Assembly (NCBI GenBank): GCA_964523105.1
Contig: CAZFZN010000006.1
Span: 124,001 to 188,000, forward strand
Direction: 5' to 3'
Origin: V1-33 sp964523105
GTDB taxonomy: Bacteria; Verrucomicrobiota; Verrucomicrobiia; Verrucomicrobiales; V1-33
DNA: 64,000 nt
The notes below the pieces were generated by a model. That model was given only the letters and a program-made list of their open reading frames with translations, was not told the origin of the DNA and did not search any database. The position numbers and the translations under genes are program-made. Shown in pieces: positions 51,501-59,025 of the stretch. Within the stretch, counting starts at the first letter, position 1. Each line of letters begins with the position of its first letter.

Positions 51501-52101
51501 TGGCGGCCTGACATTGCAGCGGCTTCCGGCCCAGCCTTCGGACACAGGGAATACCATTTACGTCGGATCTGCCAATGGCGGGGTCTGGCGCAACACCGTC
51601 CGCGTCTCCGGCTTCATCCTGCCCGACACCGAACCTCGTCCGCCCGGCACGGACTCAGCCATCGAACTGCTCTCTCTCAGCCTGCTCGATGTGGACCTCC
51701 GCGGGGATCTGAATGACACCGACGGCGACCGGCTCGACGACGCCTTCGAGATGCGGTTCTTCAACACCCTGGCGCATTCCTTCGACGACGACACCGACGG
51801 CGACGGCTACACCGACGGCGAGGAATACTTTCTCCTGGGAAATCCGGCACTCGCCGCCATCGTCCCGGCTGGTCGTCCTGCCATCCCTCACAATATCGTG
51901 ACGGTCATCGAAGACGGTCCGTTCACCCTCGCATGGGACGGCCGCGACGATGTGACCTACGCAGTGCAGGAGTCGCTCGAACTCGGTGGCTGGAATGACT
52001 CGCTCGTCGCTCCGCGCGAAGTCGCCCCGGGCCGCTACGAATGGACTATGCCCGATGCCGGCAGGCGCCGGTTCGTGCGCATCGTGACGGAATTCGAGTA
52101 G
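48523..52101 (+). CDS. Large exported FG-GAP / calcium-repeat protein, third gene of the exoprotein operon
   Basis: 1192 residues from the ATG at 48523 (signal peptide 'MKRCFLTLGAFAALTTTVAA'). Near the N-terminus are FG-GAP-like Ca2+ motifs ('GGDFDADGTDDIVILDP', 'VGDVNGDGTDDYVLTSV'). In the middle is a chitobiase/CHB-HEX-C-type domain ('ISPAPGSYGTFIQVKFTP'). A thrombospondin-3-like stretch ('DANGDGLPDALAASLGLDPG', 'DSDNDGVSDANELLNGSDP') follows. Near the C-terminus is another D-x-DGD repeat and a tail 'VRIVTEFE' of the type found on many verrucomicrobial exported proteins. It probably provides calcium-dependent structure to the surface assembly. The in-frame start at 48490 overlaps the previous gene and adds no signal sequence. 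Confidence 0.78.
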   Translation: MKRCFLTLGAFAALTTTVAAQTDDVIVDGRIITGGDFDADGTDDIVILDPATGHFTAGFGHSSHPDFLWWPAARALPTGGLDGSVINFTGLEVAGGFNPYGGFQGGVRVAVGDVNGDGTDDYVLTSVQHPAVYVLPGSTTRENALTTFERHPLGAGPSGIAFAQLDARTPEPELAVPLIAGLMPRTVMVLPRVGWEVAVAPLDVQDPAQVSGFQNFALLAPGTTTGGGRHGGHLGAYVFRNSAGSLLRVAQFSSSAAPAISQHPEPWTHVLSADMRGANSPGQFVLWGMGLDSLRVVTATTPNGNTVAVEEIVIVYEGIVRVERISDPAGDRLAIVHHEGERMSVLRWNPATGQFTATQNLTAPAGRRFANVAGLGAGGLFALLDDGSYTRYGAGAGGLLTPAAQGVLPAMPAAGGHATVMLYTDDPLSGKAFEFESFLTGAWSRDAAFAGGNISAVSEIFQSTALGLGDPMNVLLTPAADPGPAGQAQGNQFGDASSSIFYAGGVSGDGNAAVQISPAPGSYGTFIQVKFTPAVAGTTVIYRVNGQAWQQAATGGFFLAADAVVEYYGQSAGGALGTIHSANYDIMPQFAADANGDGLPDALAASLGLDPGGDGDSDNDGVSDANELLNGSDPRNANSQPAALHVTLPPSLEIDISVQTPRGSGSLIDEPAAQARYTLFLADGTPLRSNAPVVNGTDSFTLNAALLPSTRADAPGRTEFQSALIFEVTIPAIEAEPRGTSLYGMAFAPAFVLPQLPEGETPSLTQWIDDTSAALGGATGGIWKTTNFDGSRTGPVLINADTTIGVAAFSAWLAHRLADAGVEDANFAWDHRGSRSDLPAHELAHIQQQLRAMERPANPGDPAFDPGAVARSFYNTIAGDATYEPLRIAAREMILREAARPGTVRRNHNAAQALLHFFDTGELESFYADAVTAPLPVLTALRAQLLGLPEPRAVREGTGLLKSLDGGGTWVVETAGGEVIALLDDRRIATAAAGGLTLQRLPAQPSDTGNTIYVGSANGGVWRNTVRVSGFILPDTEPRPPGTDSAIELLSLSLLDVDLRGDLNDTDGDRLDDAFEMRFFNTLAHSFDDDTDGDGYTDGEEYFLLGNPALAAIVPAGRPAIPHNIVTVIEDGPFTLAWDGRDDVTYAVQESLELGGWNDSLVAPREVAPGRYEWTMPDAGRRRFVRIVTEFE

Positions 52102-52226
52102 TCTCCGGAACCCCGTTCAAGTTCGGCTGGAGTCCTTTGACCGGGGCAGGGGAGAGCGTGGGAAAAATTCTCAGCTTTTCTTCACTGCGGATGTAACATG
52201 ACGTCTCTGCTTCCCAAAATAGGCGC

Positions 52227-55200
52227 ATGAATTGTCTGTCCCCCCTCCTCATCGTCACTGCCGCGCTGTGCGCAGCCTCTCCCGCAGCGCTGCTGAACCG
52301 CTGGTCCTTCAATGTCCCCGCCGGGGCGGCCCCGTCCGGCACTTCGTTCGCGGATACGGTGTCGGGTATGCCTCTCCAGGTGCGCGGCCAGGGCGCCACT
52401 CTCGATGGTGCGCGCATCACACTGCCGGGCACGACGAACTGTGATTTGCCGGACAGCGAGATCTCCGCCTATTTGAATCTCCCCAACGGCATCGCCTCAT
52501 CGAAAACGAATCTCACGGTCGAAATCTGGGCCGCGCCGCTCAGCGCGCGCTATTACCAGCTGATGTTCGATTTCGGGCGCATGACCATCGCCGGCGACGG
52601 CGCAGGCGCGCCGGGGGAATGGACGGGCACCACTGCGGCGATGGTTCCGTATTCCGAAACCAGCGACGGCATCGCGCTGCTCTTCAATCGCGAGACCAAC
52701 CTCAACACGCAGCGCCAGGGCAACCGCATCGACGGCGGCGCACCGCTTTATCTCGACTCCGGTCTCGCGACCACAGCCGGCACGACCTATCACTGCGTCT
52801 TCACCTTCGCCGGCACGCCCGGCGGCGGCAATGTAACATGGTACCGCAACGGGGTGCAGGTGGCGACCGGCAGCGTGGCCTTCCATCTGGCGGATCTCGA
52901 GGATGTGAACAATTGGCTCGGGCGCTCGCAGTGGAGCGGGCTCGCCGTCGCGCACGCCGCCTACGATGAAGTGCGGCTCTACGACCACGCCCTGACACCG
53001 GCGGAGATCAGTGCGAGCTTCACCGCCGGACCGGATGCCGCGTTTGCCCCGCCGGTGCTTCAGCCCGACTCGGCCATGCTGCATCACCTGCAGAAGGTGA
53101 GGCTCGACGTTCTGGCCAACGACCCGCCCGGCGCCAATCCGGCCACGGTGGAAGTGGTGACGCCGCCTGCGCACGGCACTGCGGGCGTCAGCGCCGATGG
53201 ACGCATTCTCTATACGCACACCACCGGCAGTCCGGCATCGGATTCGTTCACCTATCGGGCCAACAGCGCCGCCGGTTTCAGCATGCCGGTGACCGCGACC
53301 CTGAACTTCGCCACCAGCCTGCGCATTCCCAACAGCACGCTCAATGTGCCCCCCACGCCGCCGGTGACGACGTACACGACGGTGAATGCATTTCCTGCAC
53401 TGACCTTTGCGCAGCCCGTCAACATGGCCACCGTGCCCGGCGACGCACAGCGGCTCTTTGTTGTCCAGCGTCAGGGAACGATTCGCGTGATTCCGAATGT
53501 CGCCGCACCGTCCTCCCAGACGTTTCTCGATCTCGCCGCGCTGTGCGCCTCCCGCAGCGAGACGCTGCTCACTTCCGTGGACCGCGGCCTCATGAGCATG
53601 GCCTTTCATCCGGAGCACAACAACGCTGCGCACACCGGCTACCGCCGGTTCTTCGTTTGGTACTCCGTCGCCGCGGGCGGGCAGAATTACTATCGCATCA
53701 GCCGGTTCACCGTACAGGCCGGGAATCCGAATGCCGCCGATACCGCCAGCGAGACGGTGCTGATCCAACAGCTGGAGCCGAATGGGTATCATCTTGGCAC
53801 GGATATGCACTTCGGCACTGACGGCTATCTCTACGTCAGCACCGGCGACGGCGGCGGACAGAACGATTCCCGCCGCTACGGCCAGCGCATCGATCTCGAC
53901 TTTCACTGCGCCCTGTTGCGGCTCGATGTGGACAAGCGCGCCGGCAATCCGGAGCCGAACCTGCACGCCAGTGTGCCGCGCGACGCCGGCATCGCCCGCT
54001 ACTCCGTGCCGGCGGACAATCCGTTCGTCACCAGCGGCGGCGCACCGGTTTCCTTCAATGGCCAGAGCCTGCCCGCGTCGAGTGTGCGCACCGAATTCTA
54101 CAGCGTGGGCCTGCGGAATCCGTTCCGATTCTCCATCGATGCGCCCACCGGCGAAATTTGGATAGGAGACGTCGGCCAGGACGCGCGTGAGGAGATCAAT
54201 CTGGCGGCCAGCGGCGCCAACTTCGGCTGGTCGTGGCGCGAAGGCACCCTGCCCGGACCCAATGCCGGCGAAGCGCTGCCGGGATTCAGCTATACCGAAC
54301 CGCTCCACGAGTACGTCATCGGCAATGGAGAAGGGCAGGGGCACAGCATCACCGGCGGCATGGTTTATCGCGGTGCCAATCTGCCGGAACTGACGGGCGA
54401 TTATATCTTCAGCGATTATCTCGACGGCCACATCTGGGCGCTGCGCCGCAGCGGCGGGCAGGTGAATGTGACCAGGCTCGCGGGTAATGCCGGCTTTGTC
54501 GCCTTTCATGCCGATCCGTCGAATGGCGACGTGCTCGCGGCGGACGTTCAGGAGGGCCGCATCTACCGGCTCGCCGCCGGTGGCTCCTCCGGCAATTATC
54601 CCGCGACGCTCAGCGCCACGGGACTCTTCGCCGATGTGAGCGATCTCTCGCCCTCGCCCGGCGTGCTGCCCTACAGTGTGAACGTGCCGTTCTGGAGCGA
54701 CCATGCGCAGAAGCGCCGCTGGTTCGTCATTCCCGACGCCGTCAGCACCATGACCTGGAGCCAGGACGGCTTGTGGACCTATCCCGACGGCATGATCTGG
54801 GTGAAGCATTTCGATTTGGAACTGACCCGCGGCAATCCTGCCACCGCGCGGCGCATCGAGACGCGCCTGCTGGTGAAGAATGCCGGCGGCGCCTACGGTG
54901 TCAGCTACCGCTGGAACGAGGCGCAGACCGAGGCCACTCTCGTGCCGGATGGCGGTGAGGACTTCGATGTCAGCGTCGTCGAAAACGGCACCCCGCGGGT
55001 GCAGCACTATCGCATTCCCGGCCGCGCCGAATGCATCAGTTGCCACAATGAGTCCGCCGGCCACGCACTCTCGTTCACCACGCGCCAGCTCAACCGCGCC
55101 GCAAACATCCACGGCTTCAGCGGCAACATGCTCTCGCTCCTGCGCGACGCCGGATACATTTCCAATGAACTCGAGCCGCCCAATGTCCTGCCGCGTCACG

Positions 55201-55904
55201 TCGCCGCCCACGAAACGGATTATTCTGTGGAAGCGCGGGTGCGCAGTTACCTCGACGTGAACTGCGCCAACTGCCACCGCAGCGGTGGGCCCGCCACACC
55301 AAGCTGGGATGCCCGCGCTCACCTCACCCTCGCCCAGACGCAGGTGATCAACGGCAGCGCCGCCAACAACGGCGGCAACCCTGACAACCGCCTCATCGTC
55401 CCCGGCGACACCACCCGCTCCATCATTCTCAATCGCATTGCCCTGACAAACGGCTTTACCCGCATGCCGCCGCTCGGCAGCAGTGAACTGGATCAGGCCA
55501 GCATCGCCCTGCTCACCGAATGGATCAATGACGCCCTCCCTTCCCGCCAGACTTATTTTCAGTGGCGCCTCGCACAGTTCCAGTCCGATGACTCGGAGGA
55601 AAGCGAACCGTTTGCCGACGCCGATTTCGACGGTGCCGACAACTATAACGAATACCTCGCGGGCACCAGCCCGCGCAGCGGCGCCAGCGTCCTCGCACCG
55701 GAATTCACCGCGCCCGGCACGCTGAGTTTCACCGTTCCCGATCAGCGGCCCTGGCAAATCGAAACGTCCACCGACCTGCAGGACTGGTTCCTCTGGGACG
55801 CTCCCGGCAACAATGCGATCCCCCGCGCCCCTGGTCCCGTCACCATCACCGGCCCCGCCAGCGACCCGCGCCGGAGCTTCCGCGTGCGGCTCTTTGAAAA
55901 CTGA
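52227..55904 (+). CDS. Secreted LamG / sorbosone-dehydrogenase / dihaem fusion protein
   Basis: 1225 residues with signal peptide ('LSPLLIVTAALCAASPAAL'). In order: a LamG/concanavalin-type domain (~18-265, 'LTVEIWAAPLSARYYQLMF', 'NVTWYRNGVQVATGSVAF'); a cadherin-like Ig domain; a glucose/sorbosone dehydrogenase beta-propeller ('MSMAFHPEH', 'DMHFGTDGYLYVSTGDGG', 'GLRNPFRFSIDAPTGEIWIG'), usually PQQ-dependent; then a haem region with CISCH (936-940) and CANCH (1013-1017); a D-x-DGAD-type Ca2+ stretch and an anchor-type tail. It likely oxidises a sugar in the periplasm or outside and passes electrons to its own haems. It begins 125 bases after the exoprotein operon and may be separately transcribed. 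Confidence 0.87.
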   Translation: MNCLSPLLIVTAALCAASPAALLNRWSFNVPAGAAPSGTSFADTVSGMPLQVRGQGATLDGARITLPGTTNCDLPDSEISAYLNLPNGIASSKTNLTVEIWAAPLSARYYQLMFDFGRMTIAGDGAGAPGEWTGTTAAMVPYSETSDGIALLFNRETNLNTQRQGNRIDGGAPLYLDSGLATTAGTTYHCVFTFAGTPGGGNVTWYRNGVQVATGSVAFHLADLEDVNNWLGRSQWSGLAVAHAAYDEVRLYDHALTPAEISASFTAGPDAAFAPPVLQPDSAMLHHLQKVRLDVLANDPPGANPATVEVVTPPAHGTAGVSADGRILYTHTTGSPASDSFTYRANSAAGFSMPVTATLNFATSLRIPNSTLNVPPTPPVTTYTTVNAFPALTFAQPVNMATVPGDAQRLFVVQRQGTIRVIPNVAAPSSQTFLDLAALCASRSETLLTSVDRGLMSMAFHPEHNNAAHTGYRRFFVWYSVAAGGQNYYRISRFTVQAGNPNAADTASETVLIQQLEPNGYHLGTDMHFGTDGYLYVSTGDGGGQNDSRRYGQRIDLDFHCALLRLDVDKRAGNPEPNLHASVPRDAGIARYSVPADNPFVTSGGAPVSFNGQSLPASSVRTEFYSVGLRNPFRFSIDAPTGEIWIGDVGQDAREEINLAASGANFGWSWREGTLPGPNAGEALPGFSYTEPLHEYVIGNGEGQGHSITGGMVYRGANLPELTGDYIFSDYLDGHIWALRRSGGQVNVTRLAGNAGFVAFHADPSNGDVLAADVQEGRIYRLAAGGSSGNYPATLSATGLFADVSDLSPSPGVLPYSVNVPFWSDHAQKRRWFVIPDAVSTMTWSQDGLWTYPDGMIWVKHFDLELTRGNPATARRIETRLLVKNAGGAYGVSYRWNEAQTEATLVPDGGEDFDVSVVENGTPRVQHYRIPGRAECISCHNESAGHALSFTTRQLNRAANIHGFSGNMLSLLRDAGYISNELEPPNVLPRHVAAHETDYSVEARVRSYLDVNCANCHRSGGPATPSWDARAHLTLAQTQVINGSAANNGGNPDNRLIVPGDTTRSIILNRIALTNGFTRMPPLGSSELDQASIALLTEWINDALPSRQTYFQWRLAQFQSDDSEESEPFADADFDGADNYNEYLAGTSPRSGASVLAPEFTAPGTLSFTVPDQRPWQIETSTDLQDWFLWDAPGNNAIPRAPGPVTITGPASDPRRSFRVRLFEN

Positions 55905-55985
55905 CCCGCCTCCATGTTCCGGAGATCAGCCGGATGGAATCGAGCTTGAGAGTTTCCTCCCGGCCTGTTATCGAAACCTCGCGCT

Positions 55986-56058
55986 GCTCCCGTAGCTCAG
56001 CGGATAGAGCAACGGTTTTCTAAACCGTCGGCCGCAGGTTCGAATCCTGCCGGGAGCG
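55986..56058 (+). tRNA. tRNA-Arg (anticodon UCU)
   Basis: A full 73-base cloverleaf: acceptor GCTCCCG/CGGGAGC, D stem GCTC/GAGC, anticodon stem ACGGT/ACCGT with loop TTTCTAA (anticodon TCT at the third to fifth loop bases), five-base variable loop, T stem GCAGG/CCTGC with loop TTCGAAT, discriminator G. The 3' CCA is not encoded. It decodes AGA/AGG Arg codons, rare in a GC-rich genome. No integrase or direct repeat of the 3' end was seen nearby. Confidence 0.96.
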
Positions 56059-56176
56059 CCCGTTCGGCCGGCGGTCGCCAGTCAGTTCAATGACCACTCT
56101 AAGGCCCCGGGCGGCTGCCTTCTTTACGCAAATTTTGTGTCAGCTTTGCACTTCCACGCCGGAAGAAGTCTGCAGC

Positions 56177-56695
56177 ATGTCTTCCCACGACGAATTCCTC
56201 CCGCTCTTCCTCGCGCACCAGGGTGACCTGCGTGCGTTTATCGGCGCGCTCATCCGGGATGCACAGACCCGGGAGGACATTTTTCAGAATGTGGCGCTGA
56301 CGTTGTGGGAATCGTTCGACCGATACGATCGGGAACGGTCATTCGGAGCCTGGGCGCGGGGCATCGCGGCCCGCAAGGTGCTGCATGAGCACCGGAGCAA
56401 TGCGCGCTTTCCGCTCATCTTTCCCGCGGAGGCGATTCAGACCATTCTCGATGCCTACGACCGGACGGAAACGCCCGAAGCTCCGCGACGCGCCGCTTTG
56501 CGCGAGTGCATGGAGCGCCTGCCCGCCCGCACCCGCGAAGTGCTCACGCTGCGCTATCAGGAGGAAATCAGCGGCGAGGGCATCGCGACGCGCCTCGGCT
56601 CCACGGTGGATGCCGTGCATCAAACTCTGAGCCGCGCCCGCACCGCCTTGGCCGACTGCATTCGTCAGCGGCTGGCGCTGAAAGTCGTGAAGTGA
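56177..56695 (+). CDS. ECF sigma factor (Rhodopirellula/Verrucomicrobium type)
   Basis: 172 residues from the ATG at 56177 ('MSSHDEFLPLFLAHQGDLRA'). Region 2 includes 'DAQTREDIFQNVALTLWESF', and region 4 'LPARTREVLTLRYQEEISGE' and 'AVHQTLSRARTALADCIR'. This matches the sigma-70 subgroup described as Rhodopirellula/Verrucomicrobium type (TIGR02989-like). The next gene, 20 bases downstream, encodes a membrane anti-sigma-like protein and the one after that a LamG surface protein, an arrangement like FecI/FecR and their target. The in-frame extension to 56090 is rejected as non-conserved. Confidence 0.88.
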   Translation: MSSHDEFLPLFLAHQGDLRAFIGALIRDAQTREDIFQNVALTLWESFDRYDRERSFGAWARGIAARKVLHEHRSNARFPLIFPAEAIQTILDAYDRTETPEAPRRAALRECMERLPARTREVLTLRYQEEISGEGIATRLGSTVDAVHQTLSRARTALADCIRQRLALKVVK

Positions 56696-56715
56696 ACTCT
56701 GAACCCCCGCACACC

Positions 56716-58878
56716 ATGAAACCGAACGACGCAACTGACAGTCAGCACGCCGCCGGCCGCACAGAGGACGGTGCGGACCACTTTTCTTCTGCGGATCAGA
56801 TTGCCGTTCCGGGTGGTCCGCAGCGTCCCTGTGCGGTTTCGTCTCTGATCGAGAAGCACCTGCACTCCACCCTGACCTCCGTGGAAGCCGGGGAACTGGC
56901 GCAGGCCCTCGCGGAGCATCCCGCGCTCGCCGACGAATTTGCCGCGGCGACTCGCATGGATTCCGAGTTGCGTGCCGCGTGCAAAGAGCAGGCGCACACG
57001 GCGCTCTACTCGCGGCGCATGGAACGCGCGGTGGAGGAAACGGCATCGCCCGCGGCGCGACGCCGCTCATGGAGCAAACCGCTCGCCGCCGCCGCGGGGG
57101 TGGCCCTGCTGGCAGGCGGAGGCATGGCTTTTCTGGAATTCCGCCAGCAGGCGCTGGCGCGGCCGGAGTCGCCGCCGCGCGGCAAAGTCAGCCGCGTTCC
57201 GGCCCTGATCGCCGCCGCCTCAACCGCCGCCGACGCCCCGCGGGGCGATGCCGCGTCGATGAAGCGCAGGCTGCGGCGTTTCGTCGCCGCCAGCGCGCCC
57301 CTGCGCGGCGTGCCGGTTTCGCAGGCGCTGGGTTCACTGGAGTCGCAATGGAAATCCTTCGCCCACCGCAAGGCGGAGGACAAAGACGCCATCGCATTCA
57401 CCGTGGCCGATGCCGTGCGCAAGGCGTGGCAGAATCCGGACGACGAACCGCGCGTGAGCCTGGAGATTCCGGGCATTTCGCTGCTGACCAGTGTGGAACT
57501 CATCGCCGCTCAGGCCGGACTGCGCGCTGCCGTCACGCCTGCAGGAATCACGCTGGAGCCGGAGAAGCGCTCTGGCGACGGGATGGCGCGCACCTGGAAT
57601 CTGCCGCTGCCCGCGGAGACATTCACCGCCTTCCTCGCCCGCACCGGCAAGGAGACGGAGCGGGCCAGCGCTCAGTTTTTGCAAAACAGCCTCTCCTATG
57701 GGTTCTCTTTGATGCCGCTGATGGCCCAGAGCGGGCCGTCGTGGATGGAACGCCAAACCGCCGCGAACTACAACTACTATGTGTGGGACGTCTCTAACGG
57801 TGAGCCCCCCGTCCTGAATCTGCCGGAACTGACGGGTGCATCGGTCAACAGCCTCACGGGCCCTCACTTTGATTTCACGGCCAGCTTCAGTCCGCCGCCG
57901 GCCGCCGTCAGTTTTACTCTGCCGGCAGCCGACAATGCGGCGTTGGGATGGATCGTGCCGCCGGGGCAGACGATCGCCACCATCGACGACCTGATCGCGG
58001 AAAATCTCCGCGCAGGCGCGAATCAGACCTCCGGCTTCGAGACCCACTACGATCAGACGGTGCGGGAAGTCGAAGCCCACTTCGCGCAGGATGGCCAAAC
58101 GATAGACTTGACTCTCGCGCCGGAGATTGTCGATTTCGAGGGCTTCATCGATTACGGCGAGCCGATTCAGACTACGGGCATCAATGCCCTGGGGCAGAGT
58201 GAGCCGGTCGTCCTGACCGACAGCGGGATCACGCAGCCGGTCTTCGCCACCCGTCGTCTGCCGGACCACCCGGCCACACTCACGCGACTGCTCGCGGCTC
58301 ACGGAGCGAACTCCGCCGGCGTCACATGGGATGAAACGAACGGTGCTGTGACCGCCCGCGGCACTTTGCCGGAACTTCGCACCGCCAGCGCCGTGCTCGC
58401 CGCCGTGCGCGAGTCCGCGGCGGCGGCAGTCACCTACGATCTGAGAATCATCGAGTGGAGCGACGGTACGGCCCCTGCCGATTCCGGCACGGATACCGGC
58501 GCGCTGCTGCAATTGGCCAAACGCTCCGGCAGCACCGTGGTGCGCGAACAGGCGACGGCCGGAGTGGATCACGGCGTCATGCTGCCGGCCACGGACACTT
58601 CGTCCGGGCAGCCGGTCGTCGTCCAGGGCGGCACACTGGTGAGGATTTCGCCGGCGGTATTGAGTGGCACTTCCATCCGGTTTTCCGCTCATATCGAGCG
58701 CGGTGAGGAAATCACCGCCGGGCCGCGGGAATCCATCCACACCACCAACTCCGAAGTGTTGGACCCGCAAGTCAGTCTCGAAGACGGCGAGTGGCTGCGC
58801 GTCAATTTCGCTGCACGCGACGGCGTCAAGGCCGCCACGGTTCTGGTGAGCGCCCGCGCGGCGGCCCATCGACCCTGA
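56716..58878 (+). CDS. Anti-sigma-like membrane protein with secretin-like periplasmic regions
   Basis: 720 residues. The cytoplasmic N-terminus (~40-110) has an anti-sigma/FecR-type zone ('LIEKHLHSTLTSVEAGELAQ', 'LAEHPALADEFAAATRMD'). One transmembrane helix lies at ~122-140. The periplasmic part includes an STN-like segment ('PRVSLEIPGISLLTSVELIA') and a secretin-core-like pattern ('LTLAPEIVDFEGFIDYGEPI', then 'PVFATRRL', then 'VSLEDGEWLRVNF'). Sequences such as 'PEV-x-FEGF-x-NYG-x-PI' recur in verrucomicrobial secretins, as I recall them. It likely transmits an envelope signal to the sigma factor encoded 20 bases upstream. Whether the secretin-like domain forms a pore is doubtful given its length. 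Confidence 0.75.
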   Translation: MKPNDATDSQHAAGRTEDGADHFSSADQIAVPGGPQRPCAVSSLIEKHLHSTLTSVEAGELAQALAEHPALADEFAAATRMDSELRAACKEQAHTALYSRRMERAVEETASPAARRRSWSKPLAAAAGVALLAGGGMAFLEFRQQALARPESPPRGKVSRVPALIAAASTAADAPRGDAASMKRRLRRFVAASAPLRGVPVSQALGSLESQWKSFAHRKAEDKDAIAFTVADAVRKAWQNPDDEPRVSLEIPGISLLTSVELIAAQAGLRAAVTPAGITLEPEKRSGDGMARTWNLPLPAETFTAFLARTGKETERASAQFLQNSLSYGFSLMPLMAQSGPSWMERQTAANYNYYVWDVSNGEPPVLNLPELTGASVNSLTGPHFDFTASFSPPPAAVSFTLPAADNAALGWIVPPGQTIATIDDLIAENLRAGANQTSGFETHYDQTVREVEAHFAQDGQTIDLTLAPEIVDFEGFIDYGEPIQTTGINALGQSEPVVLTDSGITQPVFATRRLPDHPATLTRLLAAHGANSAGVTWDETNGAVTARGTLPELRTASAVLAAVRESAAAAVTYDLRIIEWSDGTAPADSGTDTGALLQLAKRSGSTVVREQATAGVDHGVMLPATDTSSGQPVVVQGGTLVRISPAVLSGTSIRFSAHIERGEEITAGPRESIHTTNSEVLDPQVSLEDGEWLRVNFAARDGVKAATVLVSARAAAHRP

Positions 58879-59025
58879 CATGCTGCCGCGGAGGCGCCGG
58901 GCGACCGGTGCCTGACAAGTGCGCCGCGGTGTCTGCGGCGGCTCAGAGATTAAATTGGCACGAAAATGAATCTTGCCATTCGGCGGGCGATTAGCCAGGG
59001 TGATGGTCTCTCAACTCCACACCAC

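Noticed and set aside
55986..56200. tRNA-Arg as an integration site for a mobile island
   Set aside because: No integrase, no repeat of the tRNA 3' end and no change of gene content at the tRNA.
58955..58976. A TTGGCACG...CTTGCC string resembling a sigma-54 promoter before the LamG gene
   Set aside because: The distance between the GG and GC elements is wrong for the -24/-12 spacing (GG-N10-GC), and no sigma-54 activator is nearby.
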